Shown: positions 28,373-37,035, numbered from the stretch's first letter. The stretch is 64,000 bases of DNA from Stigmatella erecta (GCF_900111745.1 NZ_FOIJ01000015.1:62001-126000), one strand, 5' to 3'. Notes: a model not told the origin generated them from the sequence alone. A program made the numbers and translations.

Positions 28373-29365
28373 TTAGCCATTGTGTGTCTTCCGCTCCAGG
28401 GCGGCGGCGGCCTCCAGCAATCCCAATGCATGGAGCACCGGGTCGTGGAGCGAGGAGCCCCAGCCCTCCGCGGGCGGGGGCGGCACCTGGCCCGGCCGGT
28501 AGGCGGCGATGAGCCGCGAGAAGCCAAACCCCTGGCCGCGGTCGTCCGCGGCCTCCCACCCGGAGACACACCCCAGGTGCCGCTCCTGCGCGAAGGCCAC
28601 CAGCCGCCGCAGGTGCTCCAGGGTGAAGGTCCTCCCCCCCGGGTGGAGGCTCAGCACGGGGCGCGCCCCCAGGCGCCGCCACACCTTGCGCGCATCCCAG
28701 CGGAGGAACGCCGCCGAGAGGTGGCGGTGCATGCCGTACAGGGCCCGCGTCCAGCACGCATCGGCCTCCAGGGGCGCCCCCGGCCCGAACTCCTTCACCC
28801 AGCCGTTGATCAACGCCGGCTCCACGCCGCCGCGCGCCAGCGTGTGGAGGAACCGGACCGCCGCGCCGCTGAAGCCCTCCCGCACGCCCGGCACCACCAC
28901 GCCCGGCAAGGTGTAGGAGACCTGGAGCCCCGGCAGCGCGGCCCGCAGCCGGGCCACCACCAGGGCATGCCGCTCCGGGCCCACAGGCTCGTCGAGGAAG
29001 ACGCCCGGGATGTGGAAGTCGAGGTGCCGCACCCCGTGGTGGCGGACCATGGCCTCGTAGCAGGCGGCCACCTTCGGCACGTCGGCCTCCCGGGCCTCGA
29101 GCAGCTCCGCCGCGCCGCCGATGGACAGGATGGCCGTGCCCCCCCGCGCCTGAAACGCCTGGATGTCGGCCTGGTGGCCACACGCGATGGAGGCCTCTCC
29201 CATCTGGAGGAAGAAGCCGTCCAGGCCCGACTCGGCCGCGTAGGCGGTACACGCCGGGGTGGGCCCCCGGGAGAAGTCCACGGCCATGGCCCGCGGCACG
29301 TCCCAGTCTCCCGGCGTTTCTTCCAGCGCTTCCCTGGCGCGCGCGAAGCGTTCATTTCCGCTCAT
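28373..29365 (-). CDS. GH18 chitinase-like protein, probably inactive
   Basis: A 330-aa protein with a TIM-barrel-like pattern: VDFSRG near the N-terminus, GGTAILSIGGAAELL (the SxGG strand of GH18 enzymes), then VRHLDFHIPG where active members have DxxDxDxE. The catalytic Glu is not present there. No signal peptide is seen. It may bind a glycan or act on something else; the family placement is by pattern only. It lies upstream of trehalase on the same strand and divergent from the XdhC-like gene. Confidence 0.55.
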   Translation of the reverse strand: MSGNERFARAREALEETPGDWDVPRAMAVDFSRGPTPACTAYAAESGLDGFFLQMGEASIACGHQADIQAFQARGGTAILSIGGAAELLEAREADVPKVAACYEAMVRHHGVRHLDFHIPGVFLDEPVGPERHALVVARLRAALPGLQVSYTLPGVVVPGVREGFSGAAVRFLHTLARGGVEPALINGWVKEFGPGAPLEADACWTRALYGMHRHLSAAFLRWDARKVWRRLGARPVLSLHPGGRTFTLEHLRRLVAFAQERHLGCVSGWEAADDRGQGFGFSRLIAAYRPGQVPPPPAEGWGSSLHDPVLHALGLLEAAAALERKTHNG

Positions 29366-29512
29366 ACGTGATGGCCCCCCTGGACGTCGTGACGGTGCAG
29401 GAGCGTTGTGGCACGGGTGCGGAGCGGAGAGGATTGGCCGGCCGGCAGGGGTCACTGTTGGGCCCGCGCCACAAGAGGGCGTAGACTTCCGCCCCCTCGG
29501 AAGGGATGACCT

Positions 29513-30625
29513 GTGAAGGATCTGGATGACATCCTGCGGGCCCGCGCCCGGACCCCGGGCCCGTACGTCATGGCCACCGTGGTGGCCGTGGCGGGCTCGG
29601 CGTACCGGCGCCCCGGCGCGCGCATGTTGATGGCCGAGAGCGGCTGGCTGGCCGGGGGGGTGAGCGGCGGCTGCCTGGAGGGCGACATCGTCCGCAAGGC
29701 CTTCTTCTGGACGGCCCAGGGCCCCCACCTGCTGCGCTACGACTCCACGGGCGAGGGCGCCGACGACGAGGGCGGCCTGTCCTTCGCGCTCGGGTGCAAC
29801 GGCGTGGTGGACGTGCTGCTGGAGCGCTGGGAGCCGGGGCCGGTGGATCCGCTCGCCTTCGCCGGGGAGGCGCGGCGGCAGGAGCAGCGCGCGGTGGTGG
29901 CCACGGTGTACCGCGGCCCCGCGCACGCCGTGGGCGCCCGGCTGCTCTTGCGCGAGGACGGCGTGGAGGCCAGCACCCTGTCGGGCCTGCTGCGCGAGGC
30001 GGTGCATGCCGCGGCCGGGGAGGCCCTCGCCCAGGGGCGCACCTGGAGCGGCCCCTGCGGCGGCGCGGACGTGCTGGTGGAGGTGGTGGAGCCCCCCGCG
30101 CCCGTGGTGCTGTTCGGCGGCGGCTTCGATGTGGTGCCGATGAGCGCGCAGGCCGCGGGCCTGGGCTGTCACGTCACGGTGGTGGCCGACAAGCCGCAGG
30201 ACACGCTGCGGCGGCGCTTTCCCCGCGCCCACGCGGTGGTGGCCGCCAAGGCCAGCGAGGTGCTGGACAAGGTGCCCCTCTCGCCGCGCACCCTCGCGGT
30301 GCTGATGACCCACAGCCTGCCGCAGGACCGGCAGCTGCTGCCCCAGCTGCTGACCCGGCCGCTGCGCTACCTGGGCGTGCTGGGCCCCCGCTCCCGCACG
30401 GAGAAGCTGCTCGCCGAGCTGCCCTTCACCCCCACCCCCGCGCAGCTCGGCATGCTGCACGCCCCAGTGGGGCTGGACCTGGGCGCCGAAGGGGCGGACG
30501 AGGTGGCCCTGTCCATCGCCGCCGAGCTGCGCGCCGTGCTCTCCGGGCGCGAGGGGGGCAAGCTGCGCGAGCGCCAGGCCCCCATCCACGCGCCGGCCCC
30601 GCCGCTGGCGCGGAGGCTCGCGTGA
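29513..30625 (+). CDS. XdhC/CoxI family molybdenum-cofactor insertion protein
   Basis: A 370-aa protein from GTG with AAGGGATG upstream. The N-terminal XdhC domain has ATVVAVAGSAYRRPGARML and GGVSGGCLEGDI, and the C-terminal Rossmann domain has VVLFGGGFDVVPMS and LGVLGPRSR. XdhC binds molybdenum cofactor, protects it and helps its sulfuration for xanthine dehydrogenase-family enzymes. No such enzyme is encoded in this window. The gene overlaps the nucleotidyltransferase gene by four bases (GTGA). Confidence 0.9.
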   Translation: MKDLDDILRARARTPGPYVMATVVAVAGSAYRRPGARMLMAESGWLAGGVSGGCLEGDIVRKAFFWTAQGPHLLRYDSTGEGADDEGGLSFALGCNGVVDVLLERWEPGPVDPLAFAGEARRQEQRAVVATVYRGPAHAVGARLLLREDGVEASTLSGLLREAVHAAAGEALAQGRTWSGPCGGADVLVEVVEPPAPVVLFGGGFDVVPMSAQAAGLGCHVTVVADKPQDTLRRRFPRAHAVVAAKASEVLDKVPLSPRTLAVLMTHSLPQDRQLLPQLLTRPLRYLGVLGPRSRTEKLLAELPFTPTPAQLGMLHAPVGLDLGAEGADEVALSIAAELRAVLSGREGGKLRERQAPIHAPAPPLARRLA

Positions 30626-31209
30626 GGGTGGGCGGGGTGGTGCTGGCCGCGGGGAGCTCCTCGCGGCTGGGCCAGCCCAAGCAGCTGCTCCTCCACGAGG
30701 GCAAGACCCTGGTGCGGCGCACCGCCGAGGCCGCCGTGGCCGCGGGCCTCGCCCCCGTCATCACCGTGCTCGGCGCGCACCCCGAGGCCGTGGCCGCCGA
30801 GCTGGCCGGCCTGCCGGTGCACCCCGTGCTCAACCCGGACTGGACCGCGGGCATGGGCCTGTCGCTGCGCGTGGGCCTGCGGGCCCTGCCCCCCGGGGTG
30901 GACGCGGCGCTCGTGGTGCTGTGCGATCAGCTCCGCGTGGATGCCGCCCACCTGAGCGCCCTGGTGGACACCTTCACGCGCACCCACGCCCCCATCGTCG
31001 CCTCGGGCTACGCGGGCGCGCGCGGGGTGCCCGCGCTGTTCTCCCGGGCGCTCTTCGCGGAGCTGGAGGCCCTCTCCCCCGGGGAGGGCGCGCGGCGGGT
31101 CATCGCGCGGGAGCCCTCGCGCGTGGTGGAGGTGGCGCTCGCCGGGGGGGACGAGGACCTCGACACCGCCGCGGACCTCGCCCGCCTTACCGGAACTCCA
31201 CGGGGGTGA
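30622..31209 (+). CDS. MobA/MocA-like molybdopterin nucleotidyltransferase
   Basis: A 195-aa protein from an overlapping GTG. The N-terminal NTP-binding loop LAAGSSSRLGQPKQLL and the later VVLCDQ metal-binding motif place it in the NTP_transf_3 family with MocA/MobA, which attach CMP or GMP to molybdopterin. Coupled to the XdhC-like gene, it probably makes the cytosine dinucleotide cofactor. Its last 23 bases overlap the convergent membrane-protein gene. Confidence 0.9.
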   Translation: MRVGGVVLAAGSSSRLGQPKQLLLHEGKTLVRRTAEAAVAAGLAPVITVLGAHPEAVAAELAGLPVHPVLNPDWTAGMGLSLRVGLRALPPGVDAALVVLCDQLRVDAAHLSALVDTFTRTHAPIVASGYAGARGVPALFSRALFAELEALSPGEGARRVIAREPSRVVEVALAGGDEDLDTAADLARLTGTPRG

Positions 31210-31696
31210 CGCCCTTGCTGCCCTCCAGGTAGGCGTGGAGCGCCCGCCAGGACTGGAATGCCGTGGGCTCCTGCGCGAGCGCGCTCGGGTACATGGCCCC
31301 CTGGTGGGTGTGCAGCCGGACGCTCCAGCGGCCCGGCAGCATCGCCACGCGCTCCACCTCGGCCAGTTCCACGCGCGGCAGCGAGACGACGTGCGAGGGG
31401 AACAGGTAGTGCAGCAGCACCTCCTCCTCGTGCAGCTCCACCCGGTAGAAGCCGCTCAGCACCGTGGCGTACACCGTGCCGAACAGGAGCGCGAACAGCA
31501 GGAGGCTGGCCACCGTCGCCACCGGGCCGCGCACCCGGGGCTCCTCGCGGAACATGGCCCGGCCGCCCGAGGCCCGCACGAGCACCGCATAGAGGACCGC
31601 CGCGCCTCCCAGGGCCAGGAGCAGAAAAACGACACAGGCCACCCTCGCCCCTGATGCACTGACCAGCTCGTACACCGCCGTTGCTCCTGACCGCAT
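31187..31696 (-). CDS. Two-helix membrane protein with PH-like tail
   Basis: A 169-aa protein (start at 31696 preferred over 31756). Two membrane helices at about 16-40 and 58-80 are followed by a beta-rich domain (RVELHEEEVLLHYLFPSH, VELAEVERVAMLP) that resembles bacterial PH or YcxB-type domains. The function is unknown. The 3' end overlaps the convergent MobA-like gene. Confidence 0.65.
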   Translation of the reverse strand: MRSGATAVYELVSASGARVACVVFLLLALGGAAVLYAVLVRASGGRAMFREEPRVRGPVATVASLLLFALLFGTVYATVLSGFYRVELHEEEVLLHYLFPSHVVSLPRVELAEVERVAMLPGRWSVRLHTHQGAMYPSALAQEPTAFQSWRALHAYLEGSKGVTPVEFR

Positions 31697-31766
31697 CTCG
31701 CACGCTCCGCGCCCAAGGACGCACGGGTGCCCCCGCGCTGACGGGGGCCCCGACACTACCCCGCCC

Positions 31767-31790
31767 CTCTGACGCTCCTGTCCGTCAGAG
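31767..31790 (-). terminator. Perfect 8-bp hairpin after the 31819-32340 gene
   Basis: CTCTGACG and CGTCAGAG flank an 8-base loop, about 28 bases after the stop of the minus-strand gene ending at 31819 and 71 bases before the next minus-strand start. There is no T-run; it may be a weak terminator or an operator for the downstream gene. Confidence 0.35.
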
Positions 31791-31818
31791 ACTTAACCGG
31801 CGGCGCGCGCGCGGGCTG

Positions 31819-32340
31819 TCAGTTCACGTAGCTCGGCAGCATGGGCAGCCCGTGGAAGAAGCGGCGTCCACTTTCGAACTGGCGGATGAACGCCGCCCGG
31901 TCGTGCAGGAACACCTCCGCCATCACTTCCTCCCCGGCATCCCGGAAAAACGCCGCGCGGGCCTCGTCACAGGCCATCTCGTACTCGACCAGCAGTGCTT
32001 CCCACTCTTCCGGGATGTCCTCGGGCGCCCAGAAGGTGTCCACCTCCAGGCCCGCGTCGCGCTCCAGGGCCTCCAGCTCGCCATTGAGCGTGCGCACCCG
32101 CGCATCCGCGGCGAGCGCCTCGTCCGCCATGGCGAGCAGGATGTGGGCCACCAGAAAGAAGCCCGCATCCAGGGGCACCGTGCCCGTGTCCCGGGCTTCC
32201 TGGAACGTCAGCAACAGCTGCGCGTCCAGCCCGGCCTCCTCCACGTCCTCGGCCGTCCGGCGGGCGAGGTGCCGCAGCGCCTCCTCGACTTCGCTGGGCG
32301 TTTCCGGAGGACAGGACTTTCCCCACCGTGTGTTCTTCAT
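31819..32340 (-). CDS. Acidic hypothetical protein
   Basis: A 173-aa protein starting at the ATG preceded by TGGAGA. It is helical and acidic (EVEEALRHLARRTAEDVEEA, ADARVRTLNGELEALERD) with no signal peptide or membrane helix. No family is recognised. It is divergent from the tail-collar gene across a 306-bp gap. Confidence 0.6.
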   Translation of the reverse strand: MKNTRWGKSCPPETPSEVEEALRHLARRTAEDVEEAGLDAQLLLTFQEARDTGTVPLDAGFFLVAHILLAMADEALAADARVRTLNGELEALERDAGLEVDTFWAPEDIPEEWEALLVEYEMACDEARAAFFRDAGEEVMAEVFLHDRAAFIRQFESGRRFFHGLPMLPSYVN

Positions 32341-32646
32341 GGTTTCTCCAGGCCGACTGTCCACAGCGTCTCATGGGACTCCGACGTCCCCGGAAGACGC
32401 GCCTACAGCGGTTGTCCTGGAGCGAGCCGGCTCCTGGGCCCATGCCCATTCAACACATCGTGCGACCGCACGGCCGAAATCTGCATGTCCCCCCCCCGCG
32501 TAACTCGGAGCCGGGATTCCGGCTGGGAATCAGGTGGCTCCGTGAGACCCAGCGTGCGGCAGGTGCGCCACGGACTCCATGGATCCGGCGGGAGGGCTGT
32601 CGCGCTCCCGACGCTTGCGGAGCGCTTCCCTGGAAAGGAGACACAC
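32341..32646. other. Divergent intergenic region, 306 bp
   Basis: No gene is supported. It holds the promoters of the acidic hypothetical protein and the tail-collar gene. A small hairpin AGCCGG-GATT-CCGGCT is visible near 32507-32522; nothing else stands out. Confidence 0.55.
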
Positions 32647-33180
32647 ATGTCCGAGCCACTCCTTGGCGAAATCCGGATGTTCGGCGGCCCTTCCGCGCCG
32701 CCCGGGTGGGCGCTGTGCAACGGGCAACTCTTGCCCATCTCGCTCCACCCCTCGCTCTTCTCGCTGCTGGGCACGAGCTACGGGGGCGATGGGCGCAACA
32801 CCTTCGCCCTGCCGGACCTGCGCGGGCGCCTGCCCATGCACTGGGGCACCGGGCCGGGCCTGTCGGCGCGCCCGCTGGGCACGCGCGGGGGCGCGGAGAC
32901 GGTGACGCTGACCTCCGGCCAGATGCCCTCGCACGCGCACAAGCTCTCGGCGTACGCGGGGGAAGGCGACGCGAGCGTGCCCGAGGGGTGCGTGCCCGCG
33001 GTGCTGGTGAATGGCGCCACGCACGAGCCGGCGCACCTCTACAGCACCGTGCCCAACACCAGCATGAACGCCAAGGCCATCGGCATCGCGGGAGGAGGCC
33101 AGCCCCACGACAACCTGCCGCCCTTTCAGTGCGTGAGCTTCATCATCGCCATCCAGGGCCACCTGCCGCCGAACGGATGA
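32647..33180 (+). CDS. Phage tail collar domain protein (microcystin-dependent protein family)
   Basis: A 177-aa protein with an AAAGGAG ribosome site. It has the collar signature GWALCNGQLLPIS...LFSLLGTSYGGDG and TFALPDLRGRLPMHWG, and ends in PFQCVSFIIAIQG. Bacterial chromosomal members are often called MdpB and have no firm role. There are no other phage genes nearby, so this is not evidence of a prophage. Confidence 0.92.
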   Translation: MSEPLLGEIRMFGGPSAPPGWALCNGQLLPISLHPSLFSLLGTSYGGDGRNTFALPDLRGRLPMHWGTGPGLSARPLGTRGGAETVTLTSGQMPSHAHKLSAYAGEGDASVPEGCVPAVLVNGATHEPAHLYSTVPNTSMNAKAIGIAGGGQPHDNLPPFQCVSFIIAIQGHLPPNG

Positions 33181-33555
33181 CGCGGCGGGGCCACCGGCGA
33201 AAATAATGGGCCCCGGACCACTCCCTCTCTAGTGGTCCGGGAACCCATCTCTCCAGGCCCAGGTCCTTCGAGGACCCGGAGAGGGGGACGACACAGACAT
33301 GCATCCGGCGCGCGCAGGCACCGTGAGCTTCCGGCGCCTTGCGGCGTCCGTGCAGGGTCTTTGACGTTCACCGGGCGCCTTGGATCTCCCGCGGATTAAT
33401 TTTTTCGGTTTTGAGCCCTTTTCCCTCCCCCCGGGGCTCGGTTGACGGGACAACGCTCCGGGCCCCGCCCTTCCCCGGAAGTATCCGGGTAGGCTTGTCC
33501 CTCCGCCGGGGCGGCCCCATGCAAGGGGCCACGCACCCAGCAGCAAAGCGAGGCG
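33181..33555. other. Intergenic region, 375 bp
   Basis: No gene is supported. It starts with two hairpins (33212-33241 and 33262-33276), and a T-rich stretch lies at about 33394-33425. The rest must contain the promoter of the AI-2E family gene; no convincing -35/-10 pair is seen. Confidence 0.55.
33212..33241. terminator. Perfect 11-bp hairpin after the tail-collar gene
   Basis: CCCGGACCACT and AGTGGTCCGGG pair over 11 bases around the loop CCCTCTCT, 31 bases after the stop. On the minus strand the stem is followed by an AT-rich stretch. A second small hairpin, GGTCCT-TCG-AGGACC, lies at 33262-33276. Confidence 0.6.
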
Positions 33556-34659
33556 ATGGTGGCAGAGGGCGGGTCTTCGGGTTGGCAGAAATCCCAGGTG
33601 ACGTTGCGCACGGCCTTCACGGTGGGCTTTGCCCTGCTGGCCATGGGGGTGCTCACCGTGCTGGTGATGAAGACGCGCGTGGCGCTGACGCTCACGGGCA
33701 TCGCCACCCTGCTGGCCCTGGCGCTGGAGCACGGCGTGTCCCTGCTGCAGCGCAAGGGGATGCGGCGGGGGCTCGCCATCACCCTGGTGATGGTCTCGGT
33801 GCTGGCGCTCGTGGGGGGGCTGGGCATGCTGCTCATCCCCGCGGCGATGACCCAGGGCGAGGCGCTGCTGACCCAGTTGCCTACATTGATGGCGGAGGTG
33901 CGCTCGTACCGGCTGTTCCGGGTGCTGACCAAGCACTTCGGCATGCTGATGCAGCTGGGCGGGGACGTGGCCGTGGCGGGGGCCTCGGCGGGCGCGGTGG
34001 CCTCACCGGCGGCCAACACGCTGTCGCTCACGCCGGTGCTGGAGGCCATTGGCGGGGCAGTGAGCGTGGTGGGCGGCATCGTCACGATCTTCTTCCTGGT
34101 GGTGTTCATGCTGGCGTTCGGCCGGGGCATGCCCCGCTGGCTCATCGAGCAGCTGCCCGTGGCGCACCGCGAGCGCTACGAGCGGGTCATGCTCAAGGTG
34201 TACCAGGCCACGGGCGGCTACCTGTCGGGGCTGTCGCTCATCTGCACCATCAACGCCACGCTCACCACGGTGGTGCTGGCGGTGCTGGGGCTGCCGTTCT
34301 TCCTGCCGCTGGGCATCGTCAGCGGCTTCTCCAGCATGGTGCCCTACGCGGGGCCGGTGGTGGCTGGCGGCTTCATCACGCTGCTCACGTGGGTGACGGG
34401 CGGGTGGTTCAAGGGGATGGTGGTGCTCATCTACTTCGTCATCTACGGGCAGCTGGAGGGCAACGTGCTGGCGCCGCTGGTGTTCCGGCGCACGGTGCAC
34501 GTCAACCCGCTGCTCACGCTGCTGGCGGTGCTGTTCTGCGTGGAGCTGGCCGGCATCATCGGCGCGATGGTGGCGGTGCCGGTGGTGGCCACGGTGCAGA
34601 TCATCGTCCGCGAGCTGCTGCAACTGCGCCAGGAGCGGCGCGCCAGCCCGCTGGTCTAG
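33556..34659 (+). CDS. AI-2E family transporter
   Basis: A 367-aa membrane protein with about eight predicted helices arranged as in PF01594: paired N-terminal helices (TAFTVGFALLAMGVLTVLV), a soluble segment, then the conserved C-terminal block with FLPLGIVSGFSSMVPYAGP and QLEGNVLAPLVF. Members include TqsA-like exporters and Na+/H+ antiporters, so the substrate is not known. The DedA gene follows after 31 bp. Confidence 0.9.
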   Translation: MVAEGGSSGWQKSQVTLRTAFTVGFALLAMGVLTVLVMKTRVALTLTGIATLLALALEHGVSLLQRKGMRRGLAITLVMVSVLALVGGLGMLLIPAAMTQGEALLTQLPTLMAEVRSYRLFRVLTKHFGMLMQLGGDVAVAGASAGAVASPAANTLSLTPVLEAIGGAVSVVGGIVTIFFLVVFMLAFGRGMPRWLIEQLPVAHRERYERVMLKVYQATGGYLSGLSLICTINATLTTVVLAVLGLPFFLPLGIVSGFSSMVPYAGPVVAGGFITLLTWVTGGWFKGMVVLIYFVIYGQLEGNVLAPLVFRRTVHVNPLLTLLAVLFCVELAGIIGAMVAVPVVATVQIIVRELLQLRQERRASPLV

Positions 34660-34690
34660 CGGGCGTTGTGCTGCCGGGGGGGGAAGACAC

Positions 34691-35293
34691 ATGGAGCACG
34701 GACTGCTGGGACTGCTGCTCACCCATGGCTCGTATGCCCTGCTGTTCGTGGCGCTGATGGCCGGCGGGGTGGGGCTGCCCCTCCCGGAGGACCTCGTGCT
34801 GCTCACGGGTGGAACCCTGGCCCACCTGGGCGTGGTGAAGCTGCCGGTGGTCATCGGGGTGTGCTTCGCCGGGGTGCTCAGCGGGGACCTGCTGCTGTTC
34901 CACACGGCGCGCAAGCTGGGGCCCCGCATCTATGAGAAGCGCTGGATGAAGGCGCTGCTCACGCCCGGGCGCCGCACGCGCATCTCCGGGCTCTACGCGC
35001 GCTTCGGGGGGCGGGTCATCTTCCTGGGCCGGTACCTGTCCGTGCTGCGCGTGCCCCTGTTCGCGATGGCGGCCATCCAGGGCATGAAGACGCGCACCTT
35101 TCTCCTCTGGGATGCGCTGGCCCTGAGCCTCAGCGCGCCGCTGCTCGTGAGCCTGGGCTACCTCTTCTCCCACAGCGTCAGCCGGGTGACGGCGGGCGTG
35201 GGCCATGCGGAGCATGTGCTCGCCATCGTGGCGGTGGGGCTCTTCGCGGGCTTCATCCTCGTGCACGCGCTGCGGGCCCGGCGCGCGGGCTGA
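34691..35293 (+). CDS. DedA family membrane protein
   Basis: A 200-aa protein with an N-terminal re-entrant region (GGVGLPLPEDLVLLTGGTLA), the conserved GDLLLFHTARKLG and F-GRYLSVLRVP motif, and three to four membrane helices, as in the SNARE-associated/DedA superfamily. DedA proteins are linked to lipid-carrier flipping and membrane potential. It is probably co-transcribed with the AI-2E gene. Its last 41 bases overlap the convergent IS110-like frame. Confidence 0.9.
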   Translation: MEHGLLGLLLTHGSYALLFVALMAGGVGLPLPEDLVLLTGGTLAHLGVVKLPVVIGVCFAGVLSGDLLLFHTARKLGPRIYEKRWMKALLTPGRRTRISGLYARFGGRVIFLGRYLSVLRVPLFAMAAIQGMKTRTFLLWDALALSLSAPLLVSLGYLFSHSVSRVTAGVGHAEHVLAIVAVGLFAGFILVHALRARRAG

Positions 35294-36038
35294 GCCGTTC
35301 TCCCGCGAGGCCCTGCACGGCCTCGGCCTCCTGGGACACGCCGGGCAGGGGGGCGAGGCACTCGGCCAGCCTGCCATCCACCTGCGCGATGGAGCCGCGC
35401 AGCGCGTCCACCTGCGCCAGGTGGAGCTTCAACATGAACCGGTGGTGCGCCGCCAGGGGCGCTTCCGGCGGGGCGCCGGGAGCCTCGCTGGGCCTCGAGG
35501 CCTGCCGGGCCATGAACTCCTGCAGGATGGCCGCGCCGCTGAGGCCCCGTCCGCCCGGCGCGGCGCCGGTCGCCTGCAGGCTCGCGTCGCTCAGCACCTT
35601 CTGAATGTGCAGGTGGTGCTGCGCCAGCTCCCGCGAGAGCAGGCGGCGGGCCCGGCAGAGGTCTCTCACCTCCGGCAGAGGCTCCAGGGGCGCGGGGCGG
35701 CCGCGGATCATCCCATGCGCCAGCAGCTCCGCCAGCGACAGGGCATCCTCCTGCCCGGGCCCACGCGCAGGGGCGCTCAGGGGCTCGGCGAGCACCAGCT
35801 CGAGCTGCCCTTCCAGCAGATACCAGGCGTGCTTCCAGGACTCCCCCGTGGCCCGCATGACCACGCACCGGCAGCCATAGGAGCCCAGCCACTCCGCCAG
35901 CGCTCCCAGACCCGAGGGCGTGGCCTCGAAGCGCTGGAGCTCTTGAATGATCCGCCCGGCCGCCACGATGCGGACCACGGCGGCCACGGCCTCCTCCTGA
36001 AACGCCAACGCGGCACAGCGAGGGTGAATGACTTTCAT
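35253..36038 (-). CDS. IS110-family transposase derivative, catalytic residues and C-terminal domain lost
   Basis: The 261-aa frame aligns along its length with the N-terminal RuvC-like part of IS110-family transposases: MKVIHPRCAAL, then GSYGCRCVVMRATGESWKHA, ELLAHGMIRG, LCRARRLLSRELAQHHLHIQK and HHRFMLKLHLAQVDAL. At catalytic positions the usual LDVHK has become LAFQE and MEATGVYWK has become MRATGESWK, so the first Asp and the Glu of the DEDD set are gone. The third motif (usually KTDxxDA) is shortened to GQEDA. The Ser-containing Transposase_20 domain is missing. Yet the frame is uninterrupted and has a GGAG ribosome site. It is either an old remnant or a domesticated protein. Confidence 0.8.
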   Translation of the reverse strand: MKVIHPRCAALAFQEEAVAAVVRIVAAGRIIQELQRFEATPSGLGALAEWLGSYGCRCVVMRATGESWKHAWYLLEGQLELVLAEPLSAPARGPGQEDALSLAELLAHGMIRGRPAPLEPLPEVRDLCRARRLLSRELAQHHLHIQKVLSDASLQATGAAPGGRGLSGAAILQEFMARQASRPSEAPGAPPEAPLAAHHRFMLKLHLAQVDALRGSIAQVDGRLAECLAPLPGVSQEAEAVQGLAGERLSPRAGPAARARG

Positions 36039-36216
36039 GTCCGGCTCCAAGAGCGCTTCTGGAAGCGAGGGGGGCTCTTCCTGTCCGCTCTGTACGGAAT
36101 CGTTGAGGCTCTATTCACCCCGCGTCAAACCCGGGCGCCGGCAACTTCTGGTTCTCACGCTCCGATAATTCAGGCTCAGGGGGTCTTCTGGCCTCTCCCC
36201 CCTTCTGGAAAATCAC

Positions 36217-37035
36217 ATGACCGTTCAGCGCTCCTCCGCCCCCGTTGCCCCGCGCGCCGTTACCGCCACCGCCGCGGCCCCGGTGACCGCCCCCCCCGCC
36301 GGCCTCAGCCGGGGCGACACGGGGCCCAACGTCAAGAAGCTCCAGGATGCGCTGGTGAAGACCGGCTACATGACCCGGGCCCAGGTCAACACGGGCTACG
36401 GCACCTTCGGTCCCCAGACCGAGGCGGCGGTGAAGAAGTTCCAGGCCGACAAGAAGCTGCCCACCACGGGCTACTACGGCGACATGACCCACGCGGCGCT
36501 GAAGAAGGCGCTCGCCGGCGGGGTGCAGGGCCCCACCCCTCCCACCCAGCCGGGCGGCAAGTTCACCAAGCCGGCCGTCATCAGCGCGCCCTCCCCCAAC
36601 TTCAATGAGCGCGGGGGCAAGGACATCGACACCATCGTCATGCACCACACCGCGTCCAACAACGGCGCGGGCGACCTGGCCCACATGCGCAACCCCGCCA
36701 GCGAGGTGTCGGCCCACTACATGGTCGACCGGGATGGGAAGATTTACCAGCTGGTCAACGACAGCAAGCGCGCCTGGCACGCGGGCAAGGGCGAGCTGCA
36801 CGGCGTGCCCACGGACGTGAACGGCCGCTCGATCGGCATCGAGATCGTCAACGACGGCAGCGGCAAGACGCCCTTCACCGAGGCCCAGTACAAGGCGCTC
36901 AACCAGCTCGTCGGCTACCTCAAGCAGGAGTACAACGTGCCCACGAAGAACGTCGTCGGGCACAAGGACGTGGCCGTCCCCAAGGGCCGCAAGAGCGACC
37001 CGGCCTCCAACTTCGACTGGAGCCGGCTGCCCTGA
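36217..37035 (+). CDS. N-acetylmuramoyl-L-alanine amidase with peptidoglycan-binding domain
   Basis: A 272-aa protein. A low-complexity Ala/Pro-rich N-terminus (1-28) precedes a PG_binding_1 domain at about 30-98 (GDTGPNVKKLQDALVKTGY, FGPQTEAAVKKFQ) and an Amidase_2 domain at about 120-272. Zinc-site residues are visible in IVMHHTAS (H143/H144) and VVGHKDV, with GIEIVN between them. It cleaves the amide bond between MurNAc and the stem peptide. No standard signal peptide is present, so if it acts outside the cell another export route is needed. Confidence 0.92.
   Translation: MTVQRSSAPVAPRAVTATAAAPVTAPPAGLSRGDTGPNVKKLQDALVKTGYMTRAQVNTGYGTFGPQTEAAVKKFQADKKLPTTGYYGDMTHAALKKALAGGVQGPTPPTQPGGKFTKPAVISAPSPNFNERGGKDIDTIVMHHTASNNGAGDLAHMRNPASEVSAHYMVDRDGKIYQLVNDSKRAWHAGKGELHGVPTDVNGRSIGIEIVNDGSGKTPFTEAQYKALNQLVGYLKQEYNVPTKNVVGHKDVAVPKGRKSDPASNFDWSRLP

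Noticed and set aside
32647-33180. Prophage or tailocin remnant
   Set aside because: Only a collar-domain gene is present; no other phage structural, lysis or integrase gene is nearby, and this family is common on chromosomes.
33556-34659. Autoinducer-2 exporter as a definite function
   Set aside because: The AI-2E family name covers several transport roles and no luxS gene is visible, so only the family is called.
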